Below, one piece after another: positions 1-10,148 of a stretch of DNA of 64,000 nucleotides; positions within the stretch are counted from its first letter, which is position 1; every line of letters begins with the position of its first letter. Below the pieces are notes generated by a model. That model saw nothing but the letters and a program-made list of their open reading frames with translations, made no database searches and was not told the origin of the DNA. This stretch comes from Taxawa tesnikishii (nom. ined.). Its lineage: Eukaryota; Ascomycota; Dothideomycetes; Dothideales. The translations under genes were made by a program, and so were the position numbers. The stretch spans positions 558,001 to 622,000 of the forward strand of contig JAPDRO010000010.1 of the NCBI GenBank assembly GCA_030247885.1. Direction: 5' to 3'.

Positions 1-560
1 TGGTCGTTCAGGAAATGGCAGTAAGCGTAAGACATAAGTAGCTTGACGACAGTACGCTACGGTGTCGTGGACGAGAAACCGGATGCGTAGTTACGGTGGC
101 CAAACATCGAGATCCGGGAATCCGGGTTCCATCGTTACTTACAGCTTCGTGCGGGGTGCAAGCCCAAGGCAGCAAGACTTTCGCGGAGCATGCAGCAGCT
201 GTGGCGGCGTCGTGGGCTATTTTGGGCCGGCGCTTGGGGGATGACACACGGGAAACCGAAGATCAGATCTCGTCTTTCACGCTGTTACAATACACTCGTT
301 TGAGGCGGTTAAGACCGTCAAAAGGCGGGTTTCAGGAAATGGTCCGCATGCGGAGGCAGATGGGTGGGGAGATTGTACTACTACCGTCCATCTGTCATCG
401 CTCTAAAGGCCGTGGTTGTGTCACGAGACCCGGGACGAGACGATTCAACGTCGGACCGGGGAGAAAGCTTTGTCCGACCTCCCTCCCATTTCCCTTTTCC
501 AGTATGCCTGTATCTGCACACCCATATTCCGAGTCCTCGGTAGCGAGACGCTAGCGTTCC
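1..560 (+). repeat. R1 repeat, copy 1 (continues off the left edge)
   Basis: Part of a dispersed repeat seen four times in the window: here, 3528-4735 (reverse), 10149-11045 (reverse) and 24330-24880 (forward). Shared landmarks are a block around AGCTTCGTGCGGGG..GCAGCAAGACT, a GCCGGCGCTTGGGG block, the run GTTAAGACCGTCAAAAGGCG and the run CCCATTTCCC. Short ORFs cross the repeat but none is conserved in frame in all copies and none resembles a transposase. It is probably a decayed or non-autonomous element; its class is unknown. Confidence 0.7.
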
Positions 561-1411
561 TCTTGATGTAGTCTCTCGAACCACCGTTTGCGGCGCGGAC
601 TACTCCGCGATTTCGAAGACGCTTTCCAAAAGACCGTCCATTGGCAAGATTTCCCTCTCGGATAGCGCTCGGTCATTGTAACGCGAAAGTCAGGGACAAT
701 AGAGTTCTAGCAAGGTATCACAGATTTATAGTAGGACAAGTGTGAGAAAATAGGAAAGGGTTGGGCTTGGTGAGGCATTGGAAGCGCGACGCGTTCCATA
801 AAGGCGGACTGGAACGTGTTCCAAACGCGACGCGTTCCAATTATATATGCACCCGATTAGCAGGCGGGATATTGTAGGAAGTTCGACGCGTTCCAAACAT
901 GCAACTTAGCGTTGGCCGGTAGATTCTTGTGGAACGCGTCGCGTTCCAGAGAAGAATACGACAGTAAACAATGTCGCGAAACGAGCTGATCGCAAAAACC
1001 ACAAATGTTCCAACGGCGAATACACACATATGCGTGCGTCTGTCCTCCGCAGCTCTCACATATGTCGTTCTCGCGTGCCTGATTCGCCCGCGTTCGACTC
1101 GCTCGCGGAAGCGGAGCCGAAAGTGGGGCCAAAAGTGACTCGAACCCTGAAGGGATGAGTGCAATCTTGCGGAGGGCGTATTTCCTCCAGGGGCGGGAGG
1201 GAGCGAACCAATGGAAGCTCGAGGGAAACGAATGGACGTCAACTTGCAAAAGGCACAGTTAGCAGGGAATGTAGGTTACGGGCTGCGGGAGGGTCTTTGG
1301 CCATGTGCGTTTTGTTTACCATCGTCCATATCCTCTGGTCATCATGATCAACCCTTTCCATCGCGCCAACTGTCCGTCTAACACAGCCCGATATTGACGC
1401 AGCAGCCATCA
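561..1411. other. Non-coding stretch upstream of the PD-(D/E)XK-like gene
   Basis: No gene was recognised on either strand. The only structure is the cluster of ACGCGTTCCA half-sites at 782-948, listed separately. Confidence 0.4.
782..948. repeat. Cluster of five GACGCGTTCC-type sites with a 19-nt palindrome
   Basis: Five related sites occur in about 170 bp: near 787-798, 809-823, 828-840, 883-895 and 930-948. The last is the perfect inverted repeat TGGAACGCGTCGCGTTCCA; 809-823 is a near palindrome (TGGAACGTGTTCCA). They sit 460-630 bp upstream of the ATG at 1412. They could be binding sites for a dimeric regulator or the terminal palindromes of a small element. Confidence 0.45.
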
Positions 1412-3090
1412 ATGATATCTAGCAGCAGCATCGAAGCGTGGCTGAGTGATATCGCAGCAGCCAACATCACCTCCACCGTCATCACCTCAGATACCAACGC
1501 CACCTTCGCCGCACACGATTGCCAATTCGTTATCGGGCGTGCGCTTAACAAGAAGCGTGCACGTACGCACGACCAAATCACACCTGTAAAGCAGGTCAGG
1601 CGCACGTCTCTGAATGACGAGCAGGTCCTCTCTACGAAGCCACAAGAACGCCTGCACGTACCGCTTGCGTTCATGGATCCAAATGAGCGCACGGTGCGCA
1701 GAAGTGCAAGAACACCTTCAACGTCGAAGAAGAAAAAGCAAGGACTGGATGCTATACTTCAAGAGCAGGACCAACAGGAGGTACAGGACACTCAACGGCC
1801 GACGCGACAGAGGGGAAGTAGGAACGCACCAAGCATAGGCAGTCCACAAAGAACAAGACAACCAGCGGCTACCTAGAGCCCACATCCGATCCGAGAAGTA
1901 CAACGTGCGTCGCGATATGCAGCGCAACTGAGGGAACGGACTGTCCCTATGTCGCGGCCCCTCTTGATAGAGCTTCGGACGGCATGTCAGGACTCGGCCC
2001 TCCGTCACGATCTGCATCGTCTTCTGCGGTGTCGGGCAGTTCATCGCGACGTTCCAGAAGCCCTATCAAGAGTGGAGGCATCTTGCGATACGCCGAGAAA
2101 CCCATTATCCCCGCCCGGATCTCTGTGCAGAATACCCCACCGGACGTCAAGAGCCTGTTGAGGCGGATCTCCGATATAGACTTTGGACTGCGCATCATCC
2201 CAAATGCGGTGCAGGATGCAGTAATGGCGCTTCTCGAGGAGGAAGGTCAAGAGCTTCGCGAACAGTACTTGAGACATGCTGGGGAAAACGACAATGGAGA
2301 TGAACGGGAGCTGGAAGCTCTCACAGAAATCTACAACAATGCTAAAGACATGGACTTGTGCTTTGAAGCTGCTTGGAACGAAGCAGTCCACTACCCGCTT
2401 CTCCGCCTGGCTCTTAAGCCCTTTTCCAAACTCAAAGTGCACAATGTGTGAGTTGGCCTGACCTTTGACGATCGAATCACTCCTCGCTTGTTGCGAAGTG
2501 CGGAGCGCGATGCTGACGTCAATCGCAGGACAAGAGCACCTATCTGCCCGGCATTCATGCCGAGATACGGCGACGGTATCGAACAGCTCGAATCAAAAAT
2601 GGTCGATTACACCATCAACCTGCTTCCACGCACCGAAGTCATCGGCCAATCGACCCGCAACATCATCGTGCATCAACCTCCCAACCTCCGCACTGTCAAC
2701 CAGACCCTGTACCCTCCGGTGGACAGTCTTCCCTGTGCCATCTCCATCGAAACTAAAGTCTCCGGCGCCGGTGCAGGTGACGGCGCAGCACAGCTAGGAG
2801 TTTGGTCCTCAGTATACTTCGCACGCTTATCCGCCCTTCTATACACTGAGCAGGGAAGAAGAACAGTGACAAGTCATCCCCTTATCGTTGTTACCTCGGA
2901 CGAATGGAAACTGCACATCGCGGTCGACTGTAGAGACCACATCCAGATTCTAAAAGAGAGGAGGTTAAGAGATACGGTGAGTTGGCTCGGGATGTACAGA
3001 TTATTAGCGAGTTTGAGAGCGCTTGCGGTGTGGGCAGACGGGGATATGAGGACATGGTTTGAGGATGAGGTGCTTGGTATACGTGAATGA
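1412..3090 (+). CDS. PD-(D/E)XK nuclease-like domain protein (fungal PDDEXK_12-type), multi-exon
   Basis: Three coding blocks form one gene. The first starts at ATG 1412 (MISSSSIEAWLSDI), a usual N-terminus for this fungal family. The second block (about 1984-2447) carries the family's low-complexity Ser/Pro stretch, an AEKPI motif and the conserved EAAWNEAVHYPLL segment. An 81-bp GTGAGT..GCAG intron (2448-2528) joins it in phase to NVTRAPICPAFMPR. The last block has MVDY, a TVNQT motif, SIETK (the E-x-K of the nuclease fold), QLGVW and a C-terminal DTVSWLGMYRLLASLRAL segment ending at 3090. The link between blocks one and two changes frame between about 1820 and 1980, and the first frame meets TAG at 1874; I could not place a convincing intron there, so either a splice I missed or a lesion lies in that part. 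Members of this family are often multicopy and TE-associated; their function is unknown. Confidence 0.75.
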
Positions 3091-3292
3091 AGTTGTGCTC
3101 TGAGAGGATGCCACGATTTGGGGATGAGACGAAGTCGGTAGACTCAGCGAAAATGGCAGCGTATGCGCATCTTCTTCTGTCGCATATGCTGTGTCGCGGT
3201 TACTTTAGGAACGAACAGCTTCCGCACGAGATCTCGTGCAGATACTGATGTTCGAGCGCGTAGCAACTGGTATCGAATCATCCCTAATTGAA

Positions 3293-3527
3293 ACGTAAAC
3301 TACGAGGAAGTCAACCAGGTGGGGTAGTCAACCACAAAATGGTGAGCTTCGTAGATCCAACCACTCTCTACGTGTCGCAACAACAGTACAGTCGGAACCT
3401 GAGTCGCTACACATGTTTCCAACCCCTCTCTTTTCCTCGTCCTCTACTGTCTCTTCAATTGGACGTTTGTGTGGCCACCCGCGCGGCTTTCTTGTTGACG
3501 AATCCGCTTCCGCTTCCGCTACCTTCG
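3293..3527 (-). mobile_element. pogo1 fragment A (one terminal repeat plus transposase C-terminus)
   Basis: The left end has the pogo1 terminal pattern (ACGTAAACtaCGaGGaAGT..CAGGTGGGGTAGT). On the minus strand a degraded tail KPRGWPHKRPIEET..DSGSDC matches the C-terminus of the transposases at 17 kb, 26 kb and 60 kb. The element stops where R1 copy 2 begins, so the rest was lost or replaced. Confidence 0.75.
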
Positions 3528-4735
3528 AGGCAGCGTTGTGAGTAGTAAAGAGTCGCGCATTTTCCCAAACATGCATGAAAGATATATCTGCGATTTCTGG
3601 CTCTAGTATTGTAGGAACGATCTAGTTCAATCTCGCAGTATGCGACCCTTCACGTTTTGGATACATTGCACGCATAGCTACTGGCTTGTGACTGCTAACC
3701 GTGATCTGGAGGATTTGCAACGAAATGCAAGTTCCGTTATATACGTTGCGCGCTTCTCCGAAGCTCTCCCAGGGCGACATACAAGTCTGGCCAGGGATCT
3801 GCGTCTAGCAAGATACGTTGGTTGACCACTATGCGCGGGTCAATACTGATGAAAGCACGCAAGGCTGCTCTTTGGTACTTACTCGTCGCCAATAAACGAC
3901 CTAGACGATGTGTCGTATGTCTTCATAGCTCTCCTGCAAGCCTCGAGAGAGGGGTGGCTAGGCACGTTCTGGAACGCGGGCGCTCTCGAAATGTTTACAA
4001 GTGGAGAAGGTCCGAGGATGAGCTCTTAAACGATGCACAAACAGTATCTGCGTGTCTGCAATTTCCCTCCTTTATTATAGCGTAAGGCTGCATCTTGGCT
4101 TGCTCTCTATAAATAGGGAAGGCATTATAATCGATCTAGGAAACGGGAAACGGGAAGGAGGCCGGAAAAAGTTTCCTCCTAGTCGGAGTCCGATGTTGAA
4201 TTATCTGGTCCCGGATCCCTTAACATGGCTACGGCCTCTGGGCGCATTGCAGTCAGGTAGTAGTTCTAGAATTTCCCCATCGATCTGCCTTCGTATGCAG
4301 ATCGTATCCGGAAACCTGCGCTTTGACGGTCTTAACCGCCTCAAACGAGGTGTATCGTAACAGCGTGAGAGACGAGATCTGATCTTTAGTTTCTCGTATA
4401 TTATCCCCAAGCGCCGGCCAAAAATAGCGCACGAAGAAGGTGTCTGCAGGAAGGGCGCTGCCACATGCTCTGCGATACTCTTGCTCCCTTGGGCTTGCTT
4501 CCCCGCACGAGGCTGCACGTAACGATGGAATCCTGCCTCCCGAATCCCGGCGTTTGGCCATCGTAACCACGCATCCGGTCCCTTCTCCACGACGCTTCGG
4601 CGTAGTATCCTCGAAACAACTTAGTTCTACGCCTACCATCATTTCCTGAACGACTACAACATCTGTTCCGCTGTAGAACTCCCTTTGTGGCCAGCTACCG
4701 AGAGCTTCAGCTGCGAACACCGCACGTTAGGTTAG
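3528..4735 (-). repeat. R1 repeat, copy 2
   Basis: Reverse-orientation copy. 3528-4085 matches 10149-10700 and 4085-4720 matches copy 1 (from base 1) and the 24.3 kb copy. The left boundary falls at GAGGCAGC(G/A)TTGTGAGT in both long copies. It interrupts pogo1 fragment A. No conserved long ORF is seen. Confidence 0.7.
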
Positions 4736-5965
4736 GGTAGTGATTCCGTGAACTTCCCTTCTGACCGGAATCAGATTGGTTGGAAATGCTGCGACGCTGA
4801 CCTGCGACGGAACGGGCAGTCAGTCGTTGAGCTGTATGCACCATAGTGGAGCCCTGGGACCTCGCTCGCAGCCTTGCCACTGACTGGCACACGTTGCAGC
4901 CCATATGTGACGCGTGATAGCCCGGAATATCATCAACAGTTGGACTGAGTGCTCAAAGGTGGCCGTACATGGGGTGGAACCGACGGTGACTTGTTGATTG
5001 ATTAAGCCATCTACTGCAATAGCTAGGAGACAAAGAAGATTCCTCGCTTGGCTTAACACGTCACATGACTGTCTGTTCGGGCTGAAAGGCACCACCTTGT
5101 AACGCATGCCTACATTTGTCGTTACACTTGTTGGTCCAACTCTAATGCAAGGCATCAGATCCATGGGCGCACACGTCAGTAGCGCCACTAAAGCCAGCGG
5201 CTGCTGTCCAGAGACACAGGCCCCTTTGCTGTCCAACCGCTCCAATCCCCAATGGTTGAACGAAAATCACCGCATTATGTTGCGACGACCCGGCTTCTAG
5301 CATGATGTATGGATCACATGTCAAGGGGACAGAGATGTTGCAACGGAGCGGAGCACTCGCAGATCTTCTTTAACCAAGCGTACTGCTTCTTGATCCTTTC
5401 TACAGCAACACGCCCTACTTGGAGGTTGATGATGTTGCACACTGAGCGGCGAACTTCGCCCGTCTTTGTTTAGGCTTGATTACTCTAGAGACTTTACTCC
5501 TCATACACAGCGCAGCTGCAGTGATGAGGTACAAGCTCTCTCAAGCGAAGGGACGTATGCCGCTACGCCGGGATGAGTCGAACCCACAGAGCTACAGCAA
5601 AATGTGCCACACGCGGCCTGGGATCGATTACCTTTACTTCCCCCACCTTCGCGACTTCTTTATCAACCGCCAAGGCTTAGTAATCCCACTAAATTGCCCG
5701 CAACTGGTGTACCAGATACTCAGGTGTGGTTGGAATCACCTATTGACCAGTGCATCTACATGGACGTCTCCATGCGCACCACGCATCTCAATCCTTTCTT
5801 CCAGGTCCACATGGACGACTGGAGGAACTTCTCCGTCGGTGCGGTGTCGCAGCAGTATGTTCCACGTCTTGCCCAGTACGTCCCAATCATAGAGGATGGT
5901 GCGAGATGAGGAGGGATCGATCGTCCAAGTGACGTCAGAGCAGTTCGTCGTCAATCCCCGGACTT
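4736..5965. other. Unassigned stretch with weak ORFs
   Basis: Two open frames stand out but were not recognised: a minus-strand frame 4820-5245 (141 codons, cysteine-containing, without the CC pairs of a hydrophobin) and a plus-strand frame 5604-5909 that starts at a non-ATG codon and ends just before the bZIP gene. Neither shows a domain, signal peptide or convincing splice structure. I treat the region as intergenic or decayed. Confidence 0.35.
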
Positions 5966-6775
5966 TTAGTCAGCGTCGTTATCACCAAAGTTCCTTGACT
6001 CTTGATCCACATTCATAGAAGGCGAGTGGTTGGGAGAGAAGGCCACGGTCGATGAAGATGCACTGCCGGTCGCCAGACCCGCACCATGACCGGAAACTGA
6101 TTGCTCCCGGACTTCAGGTTGACCTCGTTGCCTCACACTCGGAGACTCTGCCACCAGACTCGCATTCATGATGCATGCCATTGTCGGAGAGCGCTCGTGA
6201 AGGCGTGCGCTGATGCCGTCGCCGAGGCCACCCTCGGCCGCCAGATCCTGAGCCTTCCGCATGTTGTAGTCCTGGACGTGACGACAGTGACAGGACGTGT
6301 GCCGGAGAGCTTGCGTGCGCCAGAACGAGAGCTCATCACGCAGACTCTTTTCGGTCCTTTTAAGAGCCGCGTTCGCCACACTCTGCGTTCGGTGGTTCTC
6401 CTCCAACTGGTCAGCATACCCTCTCTTCTTGATCCGACACTTTCTTGCTGCAACCCGGTTCTTCTCCCGGTATTTTTCCCGCTTGTCGTTTCCTCTCAGA
6501 GGTATGTCTTCACTCTCGGCCCAGGACACCCTACTGTCCTTGCGTGCTCTTCTCGACGACCTGCCTTTACTGCTGGCGGACAGTTTGAGCTTAGATGATA
6601 TAGCAACATCATTTTCGGCATCTCCTTGAACGGTATAACCATCATCTGCGGTGGCTTGTTTGTGTGGTGTTTTTCCAAAGCCATCGGCCATGTCATCGTC
6701 TGATAATACGATCTGGCTATACCGCTCACTCACCGTCCAACTTCGGTTGTTGAGGACATGCTCGAAACCGGACAT
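5966..6775 (-). CDS. bZIP transcription factor
   Basis: Single-exon gene of 269 residues, ATG at 6775. The basic region and zipper occupy about residues 98-160: KREKYREKNRVAARKCR is the N-x7-R/K signature of ATF/CREB-like fungal bZIP proteins, followed by heptad-like LEENHRTQ..LKRTEKSLRDEL and a conserved HTSCHCRHVQDYN motif. The N-terminus is Ser/Asp-rich, with a basic SSRRARKDSR patch that may be a nuclear signal. It is expected to bind DNA as a dimer in the nucleus; targets are unknown. The intact Tc1 element T1 lies 187 bp upstream of the start codon and may affect its promoter. No introns are needed and no lesion is seen. Confidence 0.85.
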   Translation of the reverse strand: MSGFEHVLNNRSWTVSERYSQIVLSDDDMADGFGKTPHKQATADDGYTVQGDAENDVAISSKLKLSASSKGRSSRRARKDSRVSWAESEDIPLRGNDKREKYREKNRVAARKCRIKKRGYADQLEENHRTQSVANAALKRTEKSLRDELSFWRTQALRHTSCHCRHVQDYNMRKAQDLAAEGGLGDGISARLHERSPTMACIMNASLVAESPSVRQRGQPEVREQSVSGHGAGLATGSASSSTVAFSPNHSPSMNVDQESRNFGDNDAD

Positions 6776-6962
6776 TTGCGGATATGTGGGCGTGTCTGTT
6801 GATACGTCAAGTCACGAGGTCGATAGGTTACAATAGGACGACGTCTGGCATGTAGTAGGAGCTCTACACGCAGATGCACGATAAGCATCCGGAGCTCGTC
6901 GCCTATGCCGAAGCGGCGGCTGCCGTCAGACCGAGCACTATCAGCGGATGCTAAATGAGTTA

Positions 6963-8315
6963 CAGTGACTCCATGAAAGTATCCGTGATTTAGCCGTGAA
7001 CGTCGATCTGTTTGCAACTATACCATCAACTTGACGCGTAACCATGCCACAACCGAGGCAGCCGCTTGCTCAGATTGATGTAAATCACCTTGATAATCGA
7101 GAACTGAGTCCATATACACGTGGATGGCTCGTCGCAGCGCACGAACATGGCGATACAGTTGCTGAAATCAGCCACGCAACAAAGATACCGTGGTCTACTG
7201 TAAAAGACACAGTTACGAAGGCGGCCACACATCCACATGGATATTCGCATGCAAGATCCGACCGTCCAAAGAAGCAATCAGACCGTATGAATCGCCGTAT
7301 CGTCCGATATGCTTGCACCAAACCGTTTGCGACGTATAACCAGCTCCAATCCGAGTTGCAGCTGAACGTATGTACTGCAACTATCGCACGAATACTCCGG
7401 CCGTACGGGATCAAGAAATGGATCGCAAAGTCACGTCCTTTGTTGACAGCAAAGACCGCCAAACTACGATTAGTATGGGCCAAAGATCACCGGCATTGGA
7501 CGCAGTGTCAGTGGGAAAGAGTGATCTTTTCGGACGAGTGTTCAGTTGAACGGGGAGCTGGCCATAAACGCCGATGGGTATTCCGCCAAGTTGGTGAAGC
7601 ATACGACCGCGATAAGGTTCAAACACGGAACAAAAGCAAGGATATACGCGTTATGGTATGGGCTGCAGTATGGGACAACAACAAATCTGATCTGATGGCT
7701 ATGCGACGAGATACGGCTGCAAATAAGAAAGGCTATACCGCAGATTCGTATTTGGACACGATTAGCTACGCGCTCGCACAGTTTTACGAGCCATCACTTC
7801 TTTTTCAGCAAGACAATGCTCCTATCCATACGGCCAACAAAACCCAAGCATGGTTTCGTAAGATGGAAGTCGAGTTGTTAGCAAATTGGCCTCCACATTC
7901 GCCGGGCTTGAATCCAATCGAGCACGTCTGGGCAATCTTGAAAGAACGGCTATACCAGCTATATCCGGATATCGAAACATGGTCAGGATCTGACGAATCG
8001 ATTGCGGAAAAGATGGAAGATGCTTTGGTACATGCGTGGTCAACCATCGAGCAACAAATCATTCACAACTGTATCGCATCGATGGAGGAGCGAATCGAGG
8101 CTGTCATTCAATCCGAAGGCTAGTATACCAGATTTTGAGCGTCGCATTGCAATTCGTGTACATACTCAAGGTCGCAAGGTTCTACTATCACGAAAGATCA
8201 ACTTTCGTATCAATCCAGCGTGAGTTGGCTGCGTAGCGGAGTAATTCAACTCGTGGTATACAAGGCTGGCGATGGCAGCTTCGGCTAAATCACGGATACT
8301 TTTGTGGAGTCACTG
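6963..8315 (+). mobile_element. T1: complete Tc1/mariner element
   Basis: Both ends carry a 34-bp terminal inverted repeat beginning CAGTGACTCCA and ending in the GTGATTTAGCCG block (6963-6996 and 8282-8315) with two mismatches. TA flanks each end (6961-6962 and 8316-8317), the target duplication expected of this superfamily. Length is 1,353 bp with one intact transposase gene. The matching ends and open frame suggest recent, possibly current, activity. Confidence 0.93.
7044..8123 (+). CDS. Tc1-like transposase (intact)
   Basis: 359 residues from ATG 7044. An N-terminal helix-turn-helix region (about 20-110, including a second HTH with TATIARILRPYGIKKW) binds the terminal repeats. The catalytic core follows, with D164 (FSDECSVERG), D257 (QQDNAPIHTA) and E293 (SPGLNPIEHVW), that is a DDE triad with about 35 residues between the second D and E. 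There are no stops or frameshifts. It cuts and pastes the element into TA sites in the nucleus. It is only distantly related to the T2 copies at 51.6 and 57.7 kb, with which it shares the DECSVERGAG and YDRDKVQ..NKSKDIRVMV motifs. Confidence 0.95.
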   Translation: MPQPRQPLAQIDVNHLDNRELSPYTRGWLVAAHEHGDTVAEISHATKIPWSTVKDTVTKAATHPHGYSHARSDRPKKQSDRMNRRIVRYACTKPFATYNQLQSELQLNVCTATIARILRPYGIKKWIAKSRPLLTAKTAKLRLVWAKDHRHWTQCQWERVIFSDECSVERGAGHKRRWVFRQVGEAYDRDKVQTRNKSKDIRVMVWAAVWDNNKSDLMAMRRDTAANKKGYTADSYLDTISYALAQFYEPSLLFQQDNAPIHTANKTQAWFRKMEVELLANWPPHSPGLNPIEHVWAILKERLYQLYPDIETWSGSDESIAEKMEDALVHAWSTIEQQIIHNCIASMEERIEAVIQSEG

Positions 8316-8579
8316 TACATGCTCTCGACTTCCAGATGTTCAATTGCGGTATTGTGAGTGGTACATCATTACTATTGACTAGTCCGTGGGACTGTCTCCT
8401 TGCGTTGGCTTGCGGGAATTAGGTGAGCTTCGCTGTAGTCAGCACACCTAGGCACGTCCTCCAGTGTGCAGTCTTGTTATATTTTTCATCACATCGGCCA
8501 CGCTGCTCCTTCTTCCGACATTTTCAGGCCAGATGCCCGAAAACAGTATTGGAAGCATGCCCTTTGCTGCACGCGATAC

Positions 8580-9885
8580 GGCTCGATGGTGTTAATCGAC
8601 GTGCGGCCGAAGACTAGACCGTCCTCAATTGCTGGCGCAGCTGCTTCGGCTGAGTCCACCCTGACCCTACGTGATAAAGCCCCTTCTGACTTTCCTTTGC
8701 CGCTGCGACTTCTTGACTAAGAGCTTTGGTGAAGCCACTCTCCCGAATCGCCTCCTGGAAACCAGTGGCGACCCGGACGAGGGTAGTGGTTGCGGAGTCG
8801 CTACCATCTTGGACATGGTCTGCCAGCGTCTCTGCGTTGATGCTTGTAGGAGTCTCCACTTCCCTTCTTCTCTCCGTCTGTTGTTTGCTGCTGCTACCGT
8901 TGCCGTTGGCGCTCTGGGTTTCGATGTGCGGACGTCCGCTTCCACCACCAACTGTGATGGTCTTTCCCACGAAGGAACCAGGCGGCTCGGAATTGGGAAG
9001 GCTTGTTGCGACGATTGCGTGGTACGAGAGCCAGACGGCATGTGCGGGATGGTGCCGTAACGACTCTCGCATGTTCATGAGTCTGTAACTGCGCGGATCC
9101 GTGATACCGACATACCCGGACATGGCTGTCTCCTGTGTCGGCCGAGGCTGCATTAGATGCTGTACGGTCCTGTGATGATCTGCTGTGCTTGTAGACTGAT
9201 CTGTCGTGGTATCGCCTGAACATCGTGTCCAGCGAAGATTCGGCTGAGTTGCTCTTGTCAGAACAGCACTCGCGACGGCAAAGGCCCGTTCGTTCTGCTG
9301 GTCGAGCTCAGCGTGCCACTGCTGCTCTTCATCTGCAATGGACTGCGTGTTAGCAGATGAAGCCTCAGTTTCCTGTGCAAGTTGTTTCCGACGCCGATCA
9401 TGGCCTGTGACTGCTGCTTTGGATCTGACTGTTCGCCTCAATGTTGACGTCCTCATCTGTCGAGGGTCTGTAACATTGACAAAGGTAAGGCTTCTCTTCG
9501 CGGAGTCGGCTTTAGGCGGCATGACTGGTCTTTTTGAAGAAGGAATGATAGTGTACGAGACGGAGAGCTTTTTCGACGTGCAAGCAAAGGAAGCTCTACC
9601 GCATGAGAGCACGTTCAGTTGCTCGTATTGCTACTTCCGGGTTTGTGGAAGGAGCGGGGTTGAGGATCCCGTCTGCTGACGACGGGTTATCCAAGGGGCC
9701 TTCAACACGGTTCTCTTAGCAACAACCGTTAGGAAACCAATCGGCTGAACAGTGATCTTCACCAGGCGGCACCAGTAACCCGTTTTCCTGTGAGCTCTCT
9801 TTGCATGCTTTCTGCATCGGCAGATGATGTCGAGTGCGAACAGGACTGACCATTGGGGAGTGTAGACCAGACCATGTGGGTGTAG
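8580..9885 (-). repeat. R2 repeat, copy 1
   Basis: About 1.3 kb that recurs in opposite orientation at 27016-28330. The shared block starts at ATGGTCTGGTCTA (9873-9885 on the minus strand) and includes ACAGGAAAACGGGTTACTGG and GTGAAGATCACTGTTCA before the ORF. No terminal repeats were found. It may be a duplicated gene rather than a transposon. Confidence 0.75.
8614..9522 (-). CDS. Hypothetical protein carried by repeat R2 (intact frame)
   Basis: 302 residues from ATG 9522 (MPPKADSAKRSLTFVNVTDP). The protein is rich in Ser, Thr, Gln and Arg, without signal peptide or membrane segment. A basic TLRRTVRSKAAV patch lies near the N-terminus and Gln/Glu-rich segments follow. In the second copy the C-terminus continues as a coiled coil (RSAQVELLQQCMAENRRL), whereas this copy goes out of frame after KESQKGLYH and stops early, so its tail is probably truncated. 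I do not recognise the family. Conservation of the reading frame between two diverged copies is the main reason to call it coding. Confidence 0.55.
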   Translation of the reverse strand: MPPKADSAKRSLTFVNVTDPRQMRTSTLRRTVRSKAAVTGHDRRRKQLAQETEASSANTQSIADEEQQWHAELDQQNERAFAVASAVLTRATQPNLRWTRCSGDTTTDQSTSTADHHRTVQHLMQPRPTQETAMSGYVGITDPRSYRLMNMRESLRHHPAHAVWLSYHAIVATSLPNSEPPGSFVGKTITVGGGSGRPHIETQSANGNGSSSKQQTERRREVETPTSINAETLADHVQDGSDSATTTLVRVATGFQEAIRESGFTKALSQEVAAAKESQKGLYHVGSGWTQPKQLRQQLRTV

Positions 9886-10148
9886 CATACGAAGTTAGGG
9901 GAAGGGGAGTAACCCCAAGCTTGGCTTAGTGTTATGGCAAAGGAGCATTAGCGGGAAAAATTTTATAGAAAGACTGTTAGCGACAATCTGCGATGTGTAA
10001 GCTGACCCTACCATTGCTTCATCACTGTAGCACGCTGTCGCAATTGTGCATGGTATGGATGGAGTGACGGGGCTGCGCCAAGCCGGGTGTCTAGATTTTG
10101 GTCCGCTTCAAGCATATGACCATCCTGCGCTGCATAACTCCTTGGTCT

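Noticed and set aside
4820-5245. Minus-strand frame considered as a hydrophobin or secreted cysteine-rich protein
   Set aside because: No CC doublets, no signal peptide and irregular cysteine spacing; probably a chance frame.
5565-5600. GAGTCGAACCCA on the plus strand as the 3' half of a tRNA gene (minus strand)
   Set aside because: The T-stem does not pair and no A box, anticodon arm or acceptor stem could be built.
9338-9679. Plus-strand 113-codon frame at R2
   Set aside because: Antisense to the R2 ORF and not conserved as a frame in copy 2.
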